A stretch of 64,000 bases of DNA from JAJTHB01 sp033763775. Lineage in GTDB: Bacteria; Pseudomonadota; Alphaproteobacteria; Rickettsiales; SXRF01. Position numbers and translations under genes: made by a program. The notes under the pieces were generated by a model. It searched no databases, was not told the DNA's origin, and saw nothing but the letters and a program-made list of their open reading frames with translations. Positions 62,632-64,000 of the stretch are shown in pieces. The stretch lies in assembly GCA_033763775.1 (NCBI GenBank), contig JANRJW010000008.1, positions 101,676 to 165,675 on the forward strand, given 5' to 3'. How positions within the stretch are numbered: the first letter of the stretch is position 1; each line of letters opens with the position of its first letter.

Positions 62632-63174
62632 TTAACCAACCACTTTTTCGACCTGACTGTACTCCAGATCAACGGGGGTGGGGCGTCCAAAGATCGACAC
62701 CGAGACCTTCACGCGCTGCTTTTCCTCATCCACCGACTCAATCACGCCGGTGAAAGTATCAAACGGCCCATCGGTGATTTTCACATTCTCGCCGACTTCA
62801 AAGACAATGCCCGAACGCGAAGGAGCCACGCCATCGCGCACCTGCGCAAAGAGCGCTTCGGCCTCTCTTTCGGTGATCGGCACAGGCTTACCGCCCTTTC
62901 CGCCACCAAGGAATCCGGTCACTTTCGGGGTGTTTTTCACCATATGCCAGGTGGGCTCAGTCAGCTCCATTTTCACCAGCACATAGCCGGGAAAAAACTT
63001 GCGCTCGCTTTGTACTTTCTTGCCGCGGCGAACCTCGGTGACTTCTTCGATGGGCACCACCACATCCTCGATTTTATCGGCGAGGTTTTTCTGCACAGCC
63101 TGCTCTTTAATGGCTTGCGCAACTTTTTTCTCAAAACCGGAATGGGCGTGAACGATATACCAACGGGCGGTCAT
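62632..63174 (-). CDS. nusG: Transcription elongation/antitermination factor NusG
   Basis: 180 residues from ATG 63174 (MTARWYIVHAHSGFEKKVAQ), AGGAG upstream. NGN domain with FFPGYVLVKMELTEPTWHMV and the C-terminal KOW motif GENVKITDGPFDTFTGVIE. Couples polymerase to ribosome or Rho. Separated from secE by 117 bp containing REPs. Confidence 0.97.
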   Translation of the reverse strand: MTARWYIVHAHSGFEKKVAQAIKEQAVQKNLADKIEDVVVPIEEVTEVRRGKKVQSERKFFPGYVLVKMELTEPTWHMVKNTPKVTGFLGGGKGGKPVPITEREAEALFAQVRDGVAPSRSGIVFEVGENVKITDGPFDTFTGVIESVDEEKQRVKVSVSIFGRPTPVDLEYSQVEKVVG

Positions 63175-63187
63175 TTGTTTCTCCTTT

Positions 63188-63266
63188 GTCATCCCTGCGA
63201 AAGCAGGGATCCTGACATTTCTATTGTGTGGTTTTTATAAGATTCCTGTTTTCGCAGGAATGGCAG
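63188..63266. repeat. REPs between secE and nusG
   Basis: GTCATCCCTGCGAAAGCAGG then GATCC, and GATTCCTGTTTTCGCAGGAA then TGGCAGG in series. Confidence 0.85.
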
Positions 63267-63291
63267 GATCAGGCTGTTCATGCCGCTTTCC

Positions 63292-63483
63292 TTAAATCCC
63301 AATAATGAAGCGCACCGATGCGCTGATCAGCATATCGGCAAGCACAAAGAAAATGGCCGCCACGGTTGCCAGTGCCAGCACCATCAGCGTGGAAATAGTG
63401 GTTTCACGACGCGTTGGCCACGTCACTTTATTGGCTTCAAGGCGCACTTCGCGGATGAATTTGGCGGGGTTGAATTCTGCCAT
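63292..63483 (-). CDS. secE: Preprotein translocase subunit SecE
   Basis: 63 residues. One amphipathic helix (NPAKFIREVRLEANKVTWPT, then RRET) and one transmembrane helix (LMVLALATVAAIFFVLADML). The KVTWPTRRE motif is the SecE signature. Clamps SecY in the translocon. Preceded by a promoter at 63525-63552. Confidence 0.95.
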   Translation of the reverse strand: MAEFNPAKFIREVRLEANKVTWPTRRETTISTLMVLALATVAAIFFVLADMLISASVRFIIGI

Positions 63484-63524
63484 GGGGCTGCTTTCTCTTT
63501 TTTAAAATACGGGGGAAGGCAAGC

Positions 63525-63552
63525 TGTATAGATGAAAAAACGGGTAATGCAA
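63525..63552 (-). promoter_or_regulatory. Promoter of secE-nusG
   Basis: Minus strand TTGCAT (63547-63552), 16-base spacer, TATACA (63525-63530). Confidence 0.6.
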
Positions 63553-63608
63553 GGCTTTTGTCGTCGTATGCGATAACAAGAATTACGGCGGTTTTTACTG
63601 AACTAGTC

Positions 63609-63699
63609 CGCCTTCGCTCGCTTGCGAGCTTCGTCGGACACTCCTACGCCAAGTACCGGCATTCGATTGGCTGCGCCACCCGAAGCCGGAGGCGTAGGG
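63609..63699. repeat. GTCCGCCTTCG-type palindromes between secE and tRNA-Trp
   Basis: GTCCGCCTTCGCTCGCTTGC then GAGCTTCGTCGGAC, a hairpin with arms GTCCGMCTTCG, followed by GCCACCCGAAGCCGGAGG then CGTAGGGTGGC, a second dyad. Confidence 0.7.
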
Positions 63700-63775
63700 T
63701 GGCAGGGGCGACAGGACTCGAACCTGCAGCCCCCGGTTTTGGAGACCGGTGCTCTACCAATTGAGCTACACCCCT
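63700..63775 (-). tRNA. tRNA-Trp (CCA)
   Basis: 76 bases with encoded CCA. Acceptor AGGGGTG/CGCCCCT, D arm GCTCAATTGGTAGAGC, anticodon loop CTCCAAA (anticodon CCA), T arm with GGTTCGAGTCC. Its anticodon reads only UGG. Location between tuf and secE is standard. Confidence 0.97.
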
Positions 63776-63793
63776 ACACAGAAAGCACAGTAA

Positions 63794-63833
63794 CAGAGGC
63801 CGGAAGTCAGAACAACCAGACTTCTGGCCTCTG
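63794..63833. repeat. Hairpin between tuf and tRNA-Trp
   Basis: CAGAGGCCGGAAGTC and GACTTCTGGCCTCTG with a 10-base loop, one mismatch (G-U in RNA). Likely processing or termination structure after tuf. Confidence 0.7.
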
Positions 63834-63855
63834 AGTTCCGGCTTCTGATGTTTAT

Positions 63856-64000
63856 TTATTCCACAATCTTCGCAACAACGCCTGCGCCGACGGTACGGCC
63901 ACCTTCGCGGATCGCGAAGCGCAGACCTTCTTCCATCGCGATCGGGCTGATCAGCGTCGCTTCAATCGTGATGTTGTCGCCAGGCATCACCATCTCGGTG
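63856..64000 (-). CDS. tuf: Elongation factor Tu, C-terminal 48 residues (partial)
   Basis: Reading the minus strand gives TEMVMPGDNITIEATLISPI, then AMEEGLRFAIREGGRTVGAG and VVAKIVE with stop TAA at 63856-63858. This is the conserved end of domain 3 of EF-Tu. The rest lies beyond the window edge. Upstream of tRNA-Trp, secE and nusG in the same direction. Confidence 0.97.
   Translation of the reverse strand, partial: TEMVMPGDNITIEATLISPIAMEEGLRFAIREGGRTVGAGVVAKIVE

Overview
This 64 kb window is chromosomal DNA of an alphaproteobacterium; I cannot fix the order. Supporting markers are the fabD-fabG-acpP-fabF-mltG run, rpsF-rpsR-DUF2232-rplI followed by dnaB and alr, radA-cvpA-purF-SDR, a type 2 ferredoxin-NADP reductase, an NDUFAF5-type methyltransferase, and the tuf-tRNA(Trp)-secE-nusG-rplKAJL-rpoBC order. 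UGA is a normal stop: many genes end in TGA, and the tRNA-Trp carries anticodon CCA. Genes are tightly packed, with many 1-20 bp overlaps, and no gene-free stretch exceeds about 300 bases. Almost all longer gaps are filled by palindromic repeats.

Layout. 1-12 kb: beta-oxidation genes (fadE, FadN-type bifunctional enzyme, thiolase), a three-gene envelope operon (small YLDPGSGS membrane protein, methyltransferase, sulfatase-like membrane enzyme), a DUF475/TerC protein and an outer-membrane-type gene split by an in-frame TGA. 12-15.4 kb: ferredoxin-NADP reductase, a RelBE-like toxin-antitoxin pair with a clear operator, folD, mltG. 15.5-19 kb: fatty acid synthesis. 19-26 kb: ribosomal proteins, dnaB, alr, and an mlaE-mlaF pair split by an ORF6N-domain gene. 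26-36 kb: secA, parvulin, argJ, NUDIX, two parS-like sites, an NDUFAF5-like gene without SAM motif I, a frameshifted comF. 34.6-38.7 kb: split methionine synthase with a rhodanese gene between its halves. 38.7-45 kb: radA, cvpA, purF, SDR, EI24, icd, tRNA-Ile. 45-51.6 kb: ArsR/SDR/GST, msrB-msrA, diguanylate cyclase, ubiD, rlmB. 51.7-64 kb: rpoC, rpoB, rplLJAK, nusG, secE, tRNA-Trp and the 3' end of tuf, all on the minus strand.

The most unusual property is the density and behaviour of palindromic repeats. At least five sequence families occur between genes and also inside housekeeping genes with the reading frame kept (fadE, folD, argJ, ubiD, rlmB, the NDUFAF5-like gene, probably alr, the rhodanese and msrA). 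They supply stop codons and C-termini for radA and rlmB, and the start codons of a divergent gene pair. One class is odd: each locus has a large imperfect hairpin whose arms are built from short degenerate tandem units, and the unit differs from locus to locus. Two palindromes sit nested inside others. This resembles in principle the Rickettsia palindromic elements, but several families act at once.
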